Of a DNA stretch of 64,000 bases, positions 43,805 to 51,986 are shown piece by piece. Numbering within the stretch: position 1 is the first letter of the stretch; every line of letters begins with the position of its first letter. The stretch is from Bradyrhizobium sp. PSBB068 (GTDB lineage: Bacteria; Pseudomonadota; Alphaproteobacteria; Rhizobiales; Xanthobacteraceae): assembly GCA_016839165.1 (NCBI GenBank), contig CP069300.1:2604001-2668000 (forward strand), read 5' to 3'. The position numbers and the translations under genes were made by a program. The notes beneath the pieces are model-generated. The model searched no databases. It worked only from the letters and a program-made list of their open reading frames with translations, and was not told where the DNA came from.

Positions 43805-44577
43805 GACGCGACGGCCGCTTCGGCTGCGACCGATGGAAGCAGCTCGTCGCGCTGCGTGCCCATATAGGCATGCCGCACCGCATCGCTGTCGCGGATCTGG
43901 GCGGGCGGGCCGACTTCGATGACCTCGCCGGAGTCGAGCACGAAGATGCGTTCGCAGAGTTCGAGCACGAGGCCGATATTGTGCTCGATCAGCAGCACGC
44001 CGACATTGAGCTCGACCGCGATGCGGCGGATGATCGCGGCGAGTTCGTGGCTCTCGTGTTCGGACATGCCGGCCGCCGGTTCGTCGAGCAACAGATAGCG
44101 CGGCGTGCCCATGATGGCGCGGCCGATCGCGACGCGACGCTCGTCCGTATAGGGCAGCGCGCCGGCGATGGTGTTGGCGAGGTGCGAAATGCCGAGCCAG
44201 GCCATGACCCGTTCGGCCTCGCCGATTGCGTCGGGCCGGCTCTGGCCGAGGCCGACGCCGGTCACTTCCAGGTTGTCCACCACAGGCAGGTCGCGGAAAA
44301 GTCGGCCTGACTGAAAGGTTCGCGCCACGCCTTTGCGTCGCAGCATGTGCGCTGCAATGCCGTTGAGCGTTTCGCCTTCCAACACGACGGTGCCGGTGCC
44401 GACCGGCTGGAATCCGGTCAGTACGTTAATAAGGGTGGTTTTGCCGGCCCCATTGGGGCCGATCAGTCCTGCGATACGCCCCCGCGGCACGGTCAGTGTA
44501 ACGTTGGACAGCGCTTTCAGGCCTTCGAATTGGACGCTGACACCGCGAGCGACCAACTCCAAACCATCAGACATCAT
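43801..44577 (-). CDS. LIV-type ABC transporter ATP-binding protein (LivG-like)
   Basis: This 258-residue ATPase has Walker A GPNGAGKT (~39-46), GVARTFQSGRLFRDLPVVDN and Walker B YLLLDEPAAGMSEHES. The canonical signature is degenerate here (LPYTDERRVAIGRA), which is often seen in LivG homologues. It is the first gene of the ten-gene operon; the promoter must lie in the 97-base divergent gap to the LysR gene. Confidence 0.9.
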   Translation of the reverse strand: MMSDGLELVARGVSVQFEGLKALSNVTLTVPRGRIAGLIGPNGAGKTTLINVLTGFQPVGTGTVVLEGETLNGIAAHMLRRKGVARTFQSGRLFRDLPVVDNLEVTGVGLGQSRPDAIGEAERVMAWLGISHLANTIAGALPYTDERRVAIGRAIMGTPRYLLLDEPAAGMSEHESHELAAIIRRIAVELNVGVLLIEHNIGLVLELCERIFVLDSGEVIEVGPPAQIRDSDAVRHAYMGTQRDELLPSVAAEAAVAS

Positions 44578-44646
44578 CCCAACGCCTTCTCACCCGGAAC
44601 CGACGGATTGATTTTTCCGTTCCGTCGCGGGATTGTAAAATTCGAA

Positions 44647-44663
44647 ATATCGTTCACTGATAT
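44647..44663. promoter_or_regulatory. Candidate LysR operator in the livG/lysR divergent gap
   Basis: atatc-N7-gatat (44647-44651 and 44659-44663) is a dyad of the LysR T-N11-A type. It ends 11 bases before the LysR ATG and 70 bases upstream of the LivG start, fit for autorepression and for control of the operon. Confidence 0.5.
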
Positions 44664-44674
44664 CGGAATTTTTT

Positions 44675-45595
44675 ATGTCTCTGACGTTTCGTCAGGTCCG
44701 GCATTTCATCGCGACGGCAGAGAGCGGCCGCGTTTCGGCGGCTGCGGCGGCTTTGAACGTGACGCAGTCGGCGGTCACCTCGTCGATCAAGGCGCTCGAG
44801 GCTGAGCTCGGCCGCAAATTGTTCGATCGCCATTCCAACGGCGTGACGCTGACATTCGACGGCCATGAGTTCCTGCAGCGCGCCCGCGCGATCGAGGCGA
44901 GCGTGTCGGATGCGACAAGGGGGCCGCATCGCTGGGGAACGCAGGTCGACGGCACCGTCGACGTGGCGGTGAGCTACACCGTTGCCGGATATTTCCTGCC
45001 GCCGCTGCTGACGCGGTTCTGGCGGACCTTTCCGGGCATCACGGTCCGGCTGCACGAGTTTCAACGTGATGCGATCGAGCAGAGCCTGATCAGCGGCAGC
45101 GTCGATGCAGCCATCATGTTGATCGCGAACCTGCATGACCGGCACTCGATCCGCTCGCGGCTGCTGCTGCGCTCACCGCGCCGCTTGTGGACCTGCGTCA
45201 ATCATCCGCTGCTGCGCAAGGACAGCGTCAAGCTGGCGGACCTGGCGAGCGAGCCGTATTTGATGCTGACCGTCGATGAGGCCGAACGCTCCGCGATGCG
45301 CTACTGGCAGCACACGACGCACGTTCCGAACGTCATCTTCCGTACCCTTTCGGTTGAGGCGGTTCGCAGCATGGTCGCGACCGGTATGGGAATCACCATC
45401 CTTTCGGACATGGTCTACCGTCCCTGGTCGCTCGAAGGTCATCGCATTGATCTGAAGACGCTCGATGACGACGTCCACACCATGGACGTCGGGCTTGCCT
45501 GGAAAGGCAAGACGAAGCTGTCCGCGGCCGCTCGCGCGTTCTGCGAATTTGTCGCCCACTCATATCCCGGATCTGATCCGGTCCAATTCGACTAG
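44675..45595 (+). CDS. LysR-family regulator, paralogue B (head of the liv-pxp-acc operon)
   Basis: This 306-residue LysR protein (RQVRHFIATAESGRVSAAAA) is a paralogue of the one at 34293 and is divergent from the liv-pxp-acc operon, so it is the most likely direct regulator. Its stop (TAG 45593-45595) directly abuts the stop of the next, convergent LysR gene. Confidence 0.9.
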   Translation: MSLTFRQVRHFIATAESGRVSAAAAALNVTQSAVTSSIKALEAELGRKLFDRHSNGVTLTFDGHEFLQRARAIEASVSDATRGPHRWGTQVDGTVDVAVSYTVAGYFLPPLLTRFWRTFPGITVRLHEFQRDAIEQSLISGSVDAAIMLIANLHDRHSIRSRLLLRSPRRLWTCVNHPLLRKDSVKLADLASEPYLMLTVDEAERSAMRYWQHTTHVPNVIFRTLSVEAVRSMVATGMGITILSDMVYRPWSLEGHRIDLKTLDDDVHTMDVGLAWKGKTKLSAAARAFCEFVAHSYPGSDPVQFD

Positions 45596-46453
45596 CTAGA
45601 TTTGAATGGCCTGAAACGCTCTGACGAGCGGGCTTGCGCGTCCCGTCAGGTGAAAGACGTGTTCGGGATGACTCTGCTCAAAGTCGACCACACGAAGCTT
45701 GCGGATGCCGTCCTTGCGGCTTGAGCCGAACTCCCACATGAAGCCGATCCCGAGGCCGTTCGCGACGGCTTCATGGACGCCGTCCCGAGTGTCGAGAACC
45801 ATGGTCGGCCTTGGTGCCAAGCCACTGCTGCGAAAGCCCCGGTCCACGACCCGCTGTGTAGAAGAGGTCGCGGTTCTGAAAATAAGCGGATGGCGTACCA
45901 GTTCGCTGCAGCTCGTTTGCGTGAGCTGGGCCAGCGGGGCGTCCTCTGCGACGATGGCGACCACGTCCTGCTTGACGCAGATTCTGCGCAGGAACCGGCC
46001 GTCATCGGGCACGTTGGGCAGCACGCCGACATCGACACGCTGCTCCACGACGGCTGCGATGATGTTGGCCCATGACCCCAGCTCGACCTGAACCTGGACG
46101 CCCGGAAATCGGCGGCGGAACTCTCGGATCAGCGCCATGCCGGGCATCGAATTCCCGAGCCCGATCTGAAATGTTCCGATTTCCAAGTTGGCGTGCTGCT
46201 TCAGTAGCTTCAGCGCCTCGGTTTCGCAGCGTTCGGATTCCGCCGTCAGCCGATACAACTCCGCGCACAAGGCTGTCGGTGCGATCGCTCGTCCGCGGCG
46301 TTCGAACAGCGTAATGTTTGCTTCCCGCTCGATGTCACGCACTGACTGCGTGATCGCCGGCTGCGATAGACCCAGTTTTTTCGCGGCGGCGGAGAAGCTT
46401 CCGGTCTCGAGGACCGCATTGAACGCGCGAACCCTCGCGCTCGTCAGCAACAT
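45596..46453 (-). CDS. LysR-family regulator of the Ugp-like transporter
   Basis: This 285-residue regulator starts at ATG 46453 (MLLTSARVRAFNAVLETGSF), where the family HTH begins; the extension to 46591 has no family match. HTH motif FSAAAKKLGLSQPAITQSVR. It is divergent from the ABC genes at 46592, with a dyad in the 138-base gap. Confidence 0.88.
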   Translation of the reverse strand: MLLTSARVRAFNAVLETGSFSAAAKKLGLSQPAITQSVRDIEREANITLFERRGRAIAPTALCAELYRLTAESERCETEALKLLKQHANLEIGTFQIGLGNSMPGMALIREFRRRFPGVQVQVELGSWANIIAAVVEQRVDVGVLPNVPDDGRFLRRICVKQDVVAIVAEDAPLAQLTQTSCSELVRHPLIFRTATSSTQRVVDRGFRSSGLAPRPTMVLDTRDGVHEAVANGLGIGFMWEFGSSRKDGIRKLRVVDFEQSHPEHVFHLTGRASPLVRAFQAIQI

Positions 46454-46505
46454 CTCGATTCGTCCTGGATATATCCGACATGCGTCGTTACCCCGCATGC
46501 GCAAA

Positions 46506-46522
46506 CATAAGCTTAGGTTATG
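46506..46522. promoter_or_regulatory. Candidate LysR operator in the lysR/ABC divergent gap
   Basis: cataa-N7-ttatg (46506-46510 and 46518-46522) is a LysR-type dyad containing T-N11-A. It lies 53 bases upstream of the regulator ATG and 70 bases upstream of the ABC ATPase ATG. A second 10-bp palindrome, ggatatatcc, is at 46467-46476. Confidence 0.5.
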
Positions 46523-46591
46523 AATGTAACAGCTTTGTTGCATTGGAGCGCCAGAACCGTCTGCGGAAAAATCGTTGCGACGGAAGCTCAC

Positions 46592-47776
46592 ATGGCCGCG
46601 ATCAGTTTGCGTAATATCGAAAAGGCCTTCGGCCCGACCAAGGTGCTTGGGGACGTTGGCCTCAACGTTGCCGACGGAGAATTCGTATCCCTGGTCGGGC
46701 CGTCAGGCTGCGGCAAATCGACCCTGCTGCGCATCATCGCGGGGCTGGAGGATCCGTGCAGCGGAGATGTACTGATCGACGGCAGGAACGTTGCCGGCAT
46801 CAGGCCGAGCGCCCGCGATCTCGCGATGGTGTTCCAGTCTTATGCCCTCTACCCGCATCTTTCGGTCGAGCGCAACATGATGACGCCGCTGTTGTTGCGC
46901 GATCTTTCGCTGCTCGAGCGGCTGCCCTTGCTGGGACGTTTGTCGCCCGCGCGCGGAAGGAAGCTCCGGTCGATCCAAGCAGCCGTCAAAGAGACGGCGC
47001 GCACCTTGAAGATCGAGCAATTGCTGCAGCGGAAACCGGGGCAGCTCTCCGGTGGACAGCGGCAACGCGTTGCGCTCGGCCGGGCGATGGTTCGCAAGCC
47101 GGTCGCCTTTCTCATGGACGAACCGCTATCCAACCTCGACGCGGCATTGCGGGTCCATATGCGGGCCGAACTGGCCGAGCTTCATCGCGCGCTGGGCGCG
47201 ACCTTCATCTACGTGACGCACGATCAGGCCGAAGCCCTGACGATGTCGAACCGCATCGCCGTCATGATGGGAGGCAACATTCTGCAGGTTGCAACTCCCG
47301 AAGATATCTACGACGAGCCGTGCGATCTCAGGGTGGCGGAGTTCATCGGCAGTCCGAAGATCAACACGCTGCCGGCGACGGCGGACGCCGACGGGCATAT
47401 CGCCGTGTTCGGTCGGATCCTGCCGCAGCGCCTTGTCGGCACGCCTGGAGCCGTCACGGTGGCAGTGCGGCCCGAACATCTGCGGATCGGCGCCGGCGAT
47501 TGCGACCAAGGGCTGGACGCCCGGATTATCTATAAGGAAAACCTGGGAGCGGATGTCTTCGTTCATGCCGCTCTCGGCGGCGGGATCACCGATGTCGAGC
47601 ACCGCGTGATCGTGCGTTCATCACCCGAGACGGCGCGGTCCCTTGCGGTCGGGACGGCAGTGCAGCTGCACCTCGATCCGGCAAGGATTTTGGTGTTCGG
47701 CGCCGACAAGGGGCGCCTGCCGCTCCGCGAAACTGCCGCGGTCCGCGATCGGTCTCCGGTCATGGCGGGGGCGTGA
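46592..47776 (+). CDS. Sugar/glycerol-phosphate-type ABC transporter ATP-binding protein (UgpC/MalK-like)
   Basis: This 394-residue ATPase has Walker A GPSGCGKS (~37-44), LSGGQRQRVALGRAMVRKPV and a TOBE-type C-terminus (VAVRPEHLRIG). I chose ATG 46592 (MAAISLRNIEKAFGP). Compared with UgpC it has about 25 extra residues between the Q-loop and the signature (LSLLERLPLLGRLSPARGRK). It heads the six-gene plus-strand run. Confidence 0.9.
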   Translation: MAAISLRNIEKAFGPTKVLGDVGLNVADGEFVSLVGPSGCGKSTLLRIIAGLEDPCSGDVLIDGRNVAGIRPSARDLAMVFQSYALYPHLSVERNMMTPLLLRDLSLLERLPLLGRLSPARGRKLRSIQAAVKETARTLKIEQLLQRKPGQLSGGQRQRVALGRAMVRKPVAFLMDEPLSNLDAALRVHMRAELAELHRALGATFIYVTHDQAEALTMSNRIAVMMGGNILQVATPEDIYDEPCDLRVAEFIGSPKINTLPATADADGHIAVFGRILPQRLVGTPGAVTVAVRPEHLRIGAGDCDQGLDARIIYKENLGADVFVHAALGGGITDVEHRVIVRSSPETARSLAVGTAVQLHLDPARILVFGADKGRLPLRETAAVRDRSPVMAGA

Positions 47777-47777
47777 G

Positions 47778-48716
47778 ATGGCGTCCACGTCGTCCGCGGC
47801 TCGTCATGCAGGCCGGATCTTCGTAGCTCCCGCGTTGGCGCTGATGGTCGTAATCCTGCTGCTGCCGATCGTCGGCGTCGCGCTGCTGTCATTGACGGAC
47901 TACGGCCTGGGCGGTGACGGCCCGCGCTGGGTCGGCATCGACAACTTCGTCAAGATATTCACTCAGACGCGCTACATGAGCATGTTTGGCGCAACGCTGA
48001 CCTACGTCTTGACGGTCACGCCGCTATCGATCGGCCTGGGCCTCGGCGCCGCGCTGCTGATCCACTCGCTGCGCTGGGGCGGCGCATTCTACAAGACCGT
48101 GTTCTTCCTGCCCGTGATGGCAACGCTCATGGCGATGTCGGTGGTGTGGAGCTTCGCGCTTCACCCCACGCTCGGAATCGTCAACAGCACGCTGGCGTCC
48201 TTCTGCGGCGCCGATTGGCTCCATGCCTGGCCATGGTTCGATCGCGGCTGTCGCAGTGGCTTCCCGCTTTGGCTGGGCGATAGATCCTACGCGATCTGGA
48301 CCGTCTGTTTCGTCGGGGTCTGGCAGGGATTCGGATTCAACATGGTGCTGTTTCTCGCCGGCCTGACCTCGGTGCCGCCCGAGCTCTATCAGGCGGCAGA
48401 GATGGACGGCGCGCGGACTGCATGGGACCGATTCCGCCTGGTGACGTGGCCGATGCTGGCGCCGACGACGGTGTTCGTCGTGACCATCACGGTGATCCGC
48501 TCGTTCCAGGTCTTCGACATCGTCGAGGGATTTTACGACCAGGGGGCCGGCCCCTCCCGCAGCGCCTACGTCATCCTGTTCGCGATGTTCGAGAAGGGCA
48601 TCCGCGAGAACCTGATCGGGATCGGCGCGGCCATCGCCGTGATTTTCCTGGCCTTCGTGCTGATCGCGACGACGATTCAGAAATATGTGATCGAGAGGAA
48701 GGCGCACTACGCATGA
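47778..48716 (+). CDS. Sugar-type ABC transporter permease 1 (UgpA/MalF-like)
   Basis: This 312-residue permease with about six spans begins RIFVAPALALMVVILLLPIV and has the EAA-loop segment AAEMDGARTAWDRFRLVTWP. The loop around residues 135-170 is unusually long and carries cysteines (LASFCGADWLHAWPWFDRGC). ATG 47778 is one base after the ATPase stop. Confidence 0.88.
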   Translation: MASTSSAARHAGRIFVAPALALMVVILLLPIVGVALLSLTDYGLGGDGPRWVGIDNFVKIFTQTRYMSMFGATLTYVLTVTPLSIGLGLGAALLIHSLRWGGAFYKTVFFLPVMATLMAMSVVWSFALHPTLGIVNSTLASFCGADWLHAWPWFDRGCRSGFPLWLGDRSYAIWTVCFVGVWQGFGFNMVLFLAGLTSVPPELYQAAEMDGARTAWDRFRLVTWPMLAPTTVFVVTITVIRSFQVFDIVEGFYDQGAGPSRSAYVILFAMFEKGIRENLIGIGAAIAVIFLAFVLIATTIQKYVIERKAHYA

Positions 48717-49693
48717 CCGTCCATCGCTTCTCCGCAACGGAATGCCTCAAACACGCCCTGCTCATGCTCGGAGCCCTGATCGTCGCGTTGCCGTTCTACG
48801 TGATGCTGTCGACGTCGCTGAAGTCGCCGGGCGAGATCGAGCGCAATGAGGGAGGCTTCTTCGGCTCGCAAGCGCCGATGGTCGACGAGTTCTGCGTCAA
48901 GCGCAACGAGCCGGGCCGGACGGCGATCGAGCAGGCCACGCGAGCCAATCCGGATCTCGACACGGCGGCCGTCCGCGCCAAGCTCTCGGCTGCGCTGCGC
49001 GAGCACTGCACGGAGCGACCGGTGATCTTCAACTACGCATCGGCGTTCAAGGAGGCCCCGCTGCTGCGCTACCTCCTGAACGGCGTCATCGTGACGGCGT
49101 CCATCTTTGTTCTCCAGGTCATCATCGCGTTGCCCGCCGCCTACGCCCTGGCCAAGCTCAAATTCTGGGGCAGAGATGCAGTCTTCGGCCTGGTCCTGTT
49201 CTGCCTGCTGATTCCCGTGCATGCCATCGCGCTGCCGCTTTACATTATGCTCGCCAAGCTTGGCCTGACAAACAGTTACGCGGCCCTGATCGTGCCCTGG
49301 ACGATCTCCGTGTTCGGCATCTTCCTGATGCGGCAGTTCTTCATGACGGTGCCCGACGATCTCATCGATGCGGCACGCATGGACGGCATGAGCGAGTTCT
49401 CGATCATCTGGAAGGTCATGCTGCCGACGGCGGTACCGGCGCTGCTCGCCTTCGCGATCTTCTCCATCGTCGCGCATTGGAACGACTATTTCTGGCCGAA
49501 GGTCGTCGTGACGGGCGATCGCAACCTGTTCACGCCGCCGCTCGGGCTGCACGAATTTCGCGGCGGCGGCGACGGAAGCCTCTACGGACCGATGATGGCC
49601 AGTGCCACCGTCATCGTCGCGCCCCTGATCGTCGCATTCCTGCTCGCGCAGCGGCGGTTCATCGAAGGAATTACGCTGTCTGGCATGAAATAG
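48713..49693 (+). CDS. Sugar-type ABC transporter permease 2 (UgpE/MalG-like)
   Basis: This 326-residue permease overlaps the first one in ATGA. The EAA loop is DAARMDGMSEFSIIWKVMLP. It has about 45 extra residues between span 1 and span 2 (GFFGSQAPMVDEFCVKRNEP to LREHCTERPVIFNYASA), with two cysteines; typical MalG-family members have ~280 residues. Confidence 0.87.
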   Translation: MTVHRFSATECLKHALLMLGALIVALPFYVMLSTSLKSPGEIERNEGGFFGSQAPMVDEFCVKRNEPGRTAIEQATRANPDLDTAAVRAKLSAALREHCTERPVIFNYASAFKEAPLLRYLLNGVIVTASIFVLQVIIALPAAYALAKLKFWGRDAVFGLVLFCLLIPVHAIALPLYIMLAKLGLTNSYAALIVPWTISVFGIFLMRQFFMTVPDDLIDAARMDGMSEFSIIWKVMLPTAVPALLAFAIFSIVAHWNDYFWPKVVVTGDRNLFTPPLGLHEFRGGGDGSLYGPMMASATVIVAPLIVAFLLAQRRFIEGITLSGMK

Positions 49694-49733
49694 CCCTGCA
49701 GCATCGCAATCTCCGCGATCCCGCGGAAGAGAA

Positions 49734-49780
49734 GAAGGGGAGGTCCGGGCTCGAGCGTCAATCCGGCTGAACCTCCCTTC
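49734..49780 (+). other. Imperfect hairpin between permease 2 and the binding-protein gene
   Basis: gaaggggaggt (49734-49744) pairs with acctcccttc (49771-49780) with one bulged base, and ccgg/ccgg pair inside. It lies in the 112-base gap ahead of the binding-protein start, where it could shield the start of the downstream message. Confidence 0.35.
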
Positions 49781-49805
49781 GACCACCACCATATGGAGAA
49801 TGACC

Positions 49806-51071
49806 TTGAAACGCCTTCTCGCCACTGCCGCGCTGCTCGCGCTCGGATTGTCGTCAGGTGCGAACGCCGAAGAAAAGACCGTCGTCGAGTTCGGCTACAC
49901 CTACTCATATCTGTTCGACGTCACGTTCCAGAAGATACTGCCGAAATTCTACGCGCAGCACCCGGACATCGAGATCAAGATGCGCGCCGCCTACAAGGAT
50001 TACGAGGACGGCACCAACACGATCCTTCGCGAGGCGGCCTCCGGCGGTCTCCCCGATGTGACGATCCAGGGCCTCAATCGGCAGGCGATCCTGGTCGAGA
50101 AGGGGATCGCCAAATCGCTGGAGCCGTATATCGCGAAAGAACCTGATTTCGCCAAGGACGGTTACCACAAGGCGATGCTCGATCTCGGCACCTCGAACGG
50201 AGCGGTCTACGGGCTTCCGTTCGCGATTTCGCTGCCGGTCAGCTATTACAACATGGACATGATGGCCAAGGCCGGCATCACCAAGGCCGATCAACTGCCG
50301 AAGACATGGGACGATGTGGTGGGTCTCTGCGGCAAGCTGCAGTCGGCCGGCGTGAAGACTCCGCTGTTCTGGACCTGGAACATCACCGGCAACTGGTTCC
50401 TGCAAACCCTGATGTGGTCGCAGGGCGATTCGCTCATGAAGAACGGCAGGTTCAATCTCGCCAGCAATGCCGGCCTGACAGCCCTGGAGACGATGAAGAA
50501 GATCTTCCGGGGCTGCAACATGCCGAACTATTCGCTCGCTGATGCGCAGAAATCGTTCGCCGCTGGCCAGATCGCGATGTACTTCACCTCGACCTCGGAA
50601 TTGGGCGCGATCGAACGGTCCAAGGGCGAATGGAAGCTGGTTACCCATGAATTCCCGGGCATCGATGCTGCGGGACCGAAGGGGCTGCCGGCCGGCGGCA
50701 ATGCGGCGCTGCTGGTCACGACGTCAACTGATGCGAAGAAGGTCGAGGCGTCTTGGAAGTGGCTGAAGTTCATCACGTCAGGCGAAGGTGCGGCTGACGT
50801 GGCGCGCACGACCGGCTACATGCCGCCGAACAAGGCTGCGAACGAGCTGATCCTGTCCGATTTCTACAAGCAGAACCCGAACAAGGAGACGGCGGTCCGT
50901 CAGCTGCCACTGCTGCGCGAATGGCAGCCCTATCCCGGCGCGAACGGCCTTGCGGTGACGCAGGTCATCTACGACGGCATCGAGTCCATCGTGGTGGGAC
51001 GCGCCAACGACATGCCGGCCCTGCAGCGCGAGTTGCAGGAGGAGGTCACCGAGCTTCTTGCCAAGAAGTGA
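49806..51071 (+). CDS. Sugar/glycerol-phosphate-type ABC substrate-binding protein (UgpB-like)
   Basis: This ~421-residue periplasmic family-1 binding protein has the signal KRLLATAALLALGLSSGANA. I prefer TTG 49806, seven bases after GGAG (49795-49798); ATG 49800 would leave a one-base spacer. ILREAASGGLPDVTIQGLNR, GLPFAISLPVSYYNMDMMAK and WKWLKFITSGEGAADVARTT match UgpB-type proteins. It lies last among the transporter genes, followed by a hairpin and two phosphatase genes. Confidence 0.88.
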   Translation: MKRLLATAALLALGLSSGANAEEKTVVEFGYTYSYLFDVTFQKILPKFYAQHPDIEIKMRAAYKDYEDGTNTILREAASGGLPDVTIQGLNRQAILVEKGIAKSLEPYIAKEPDFAKDGYHKAMLDLGTSNGAVYGLPFAISLPVSYYNMDMMAKAGITKADQLPKTWDDVVGLCGKLQSAGVKTPLFWTWNITGNWFLQTLMWSQGDSLMKNGRFNLASNAGLTALETMKKIFRGCNMPNYSLADAQKSFAAGQIAMYFTSTSELGAIERSKGEWKLVTHEFPGIDAAGPKGLPAGGNAALLVTTSTDAKKVEASWKWLKFITSGEGAADVARTTGYMPPNKAANELILSDFYKQNPNKETAVRQLPLLREWQPYPGANGLAVTQVIYDGIESIVVGRANDMPALQRELQEEVTELLAKK

Positions 51072-51079
51072 AATCGATC

Positions 51080-51110
51080 GGGGCGGATGCGCGAATGCCG
51101 CGTCCGCCCC
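51080..51110 (+). terminator. Strong hairpin after the UgpB-like gene
   Basis: 51080-51091 pairs with 51099-51110 over 12 bp with one G-U pair and a 7-nt loop. It has no T-run and lies 9 bases after the stop, so it may protect the binding-protein message or partly terminate transcription ahead of the phosphoesterase gene. Confidence 0.5.
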
Positions 51111-51140
51111 CCGAACGAAAACCCTATGGAGGCTCTTTCG

Positions 51141-51986
51141 ATGAGCGACCAGGCGCTCGAATTCGTCATACTCACCGACTGCCATTTCGGCCCGCCGGGC
51201 CAGAGGTTCTACGGCCTCGATCCGCGAGAGCGCCTGGAAGCGGCCATCGAGGTCGTCAACCGGGATCATGCAAGGGTTGATTTCGTGATCTTCGCGGGCG
51301 ATCTCACCGACCTCGGGCAACGGGAGGCCTACGAAAATTTTGCCGGTGCCGTTACGAAGCTGCAGGTTCCGCCGATCCTGATGCTCGGCAATCACGACAG
51401 GCGGGGTCCGTTCAGGAGCGTGTTCCCGAATGCCGATGACGACGGAAACGGATTCGTCCAGGCGCTGCGCGTCTTCCCGGCCGCAAGCATCTTGACGCTC
51501 GATACGCTCGACGAGGATGGGCGTACCCATGTCGGCATCCTGTGCGGACGTCGGTTGGCGTTTCTCGAGCGCGCGCTACGCGAGGCACCTGCGGATCGTC
51601 CGCTGCTGTTGTTCCAGCATCATCACAGCGGCAAGGTCGGCTTGCGATCGATGGATCGCTACAATGTGCGCAACGCCGACGAACAATGGGAGACGTTCGA
51701 GCGCGCCGGCCGCCGACCGGATGCGATGTTCCACGGCCACATCCATCGGCCTGTTTTCGGGCTGTGGCGGGGCGTGCCCTATCATGTGCAGCGCTCGATC
51801 ATGCATCAGGTCGGTTTCGACCTCGAGACCGAGGACAAGATTCCCGGCTCGCTCGAGCCGCCCGATTTTGCCCTGGTCCGCGTGTCGGGCGACGGTCTGA
51901 CCGTCCATCATCGGCAGTTCCTCTACGACGGCCCTTCATATTGGCTGCACGACCGGGCTGCGGTGGAAGGCCGCTTCGTCGAATGA
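51141..51986 (+). CDS. Calcineurin-like metallophosphoesterase
   Basis: This 281-residue cytoplasmic phosphodiesterase has all the dimetal motifs: LTDCHF (D13-x-H15), FAGDLTD, LGNHDR, QHHHSG and HGHIHRP. Overall it resembles CpdA/GpdQ-type enzymes acting on cyclic nucleotides or glycerophosphodiesters. ATG 51141 has GGAGG 8 bases upstream. Behind a Ugp-like transporter, hydrolysis of an imported phosphodiester is the likeliest role (inference). Confidence 0.85.
   Translation: MSDQALEFVILTDCHFGPPGQRFYGLDPRERLEAAIEVVNRDHARVDFVIFAGDLTDLGQREAYENFAGAVTKLQVPPILMLGNHDRRGPFRSVFPNADDDGNGFVQALRVFPAASILTLDTLDEDGRTHVGILCGRRLAFLERALREAPADRPLLLFQHHHSGKVGLRSMDRYNVRNADEQWETFERAGRRPDAMFHGHIHRPVFGLWRGVPYHVQRSIMHQVGFDLETEDKIPGSLEPPDFALVRVSGDGLTVHHRQFLYDGPSYWLHDRAAVEGRFVE

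Noticed and set aside
49793..50146. ATG 49793 frame overlapping the start of the UgpB-like gene
   Set aside because: It is out of frame with the well-matched binding protein, and its product looks like Arg-rich shadow translation.
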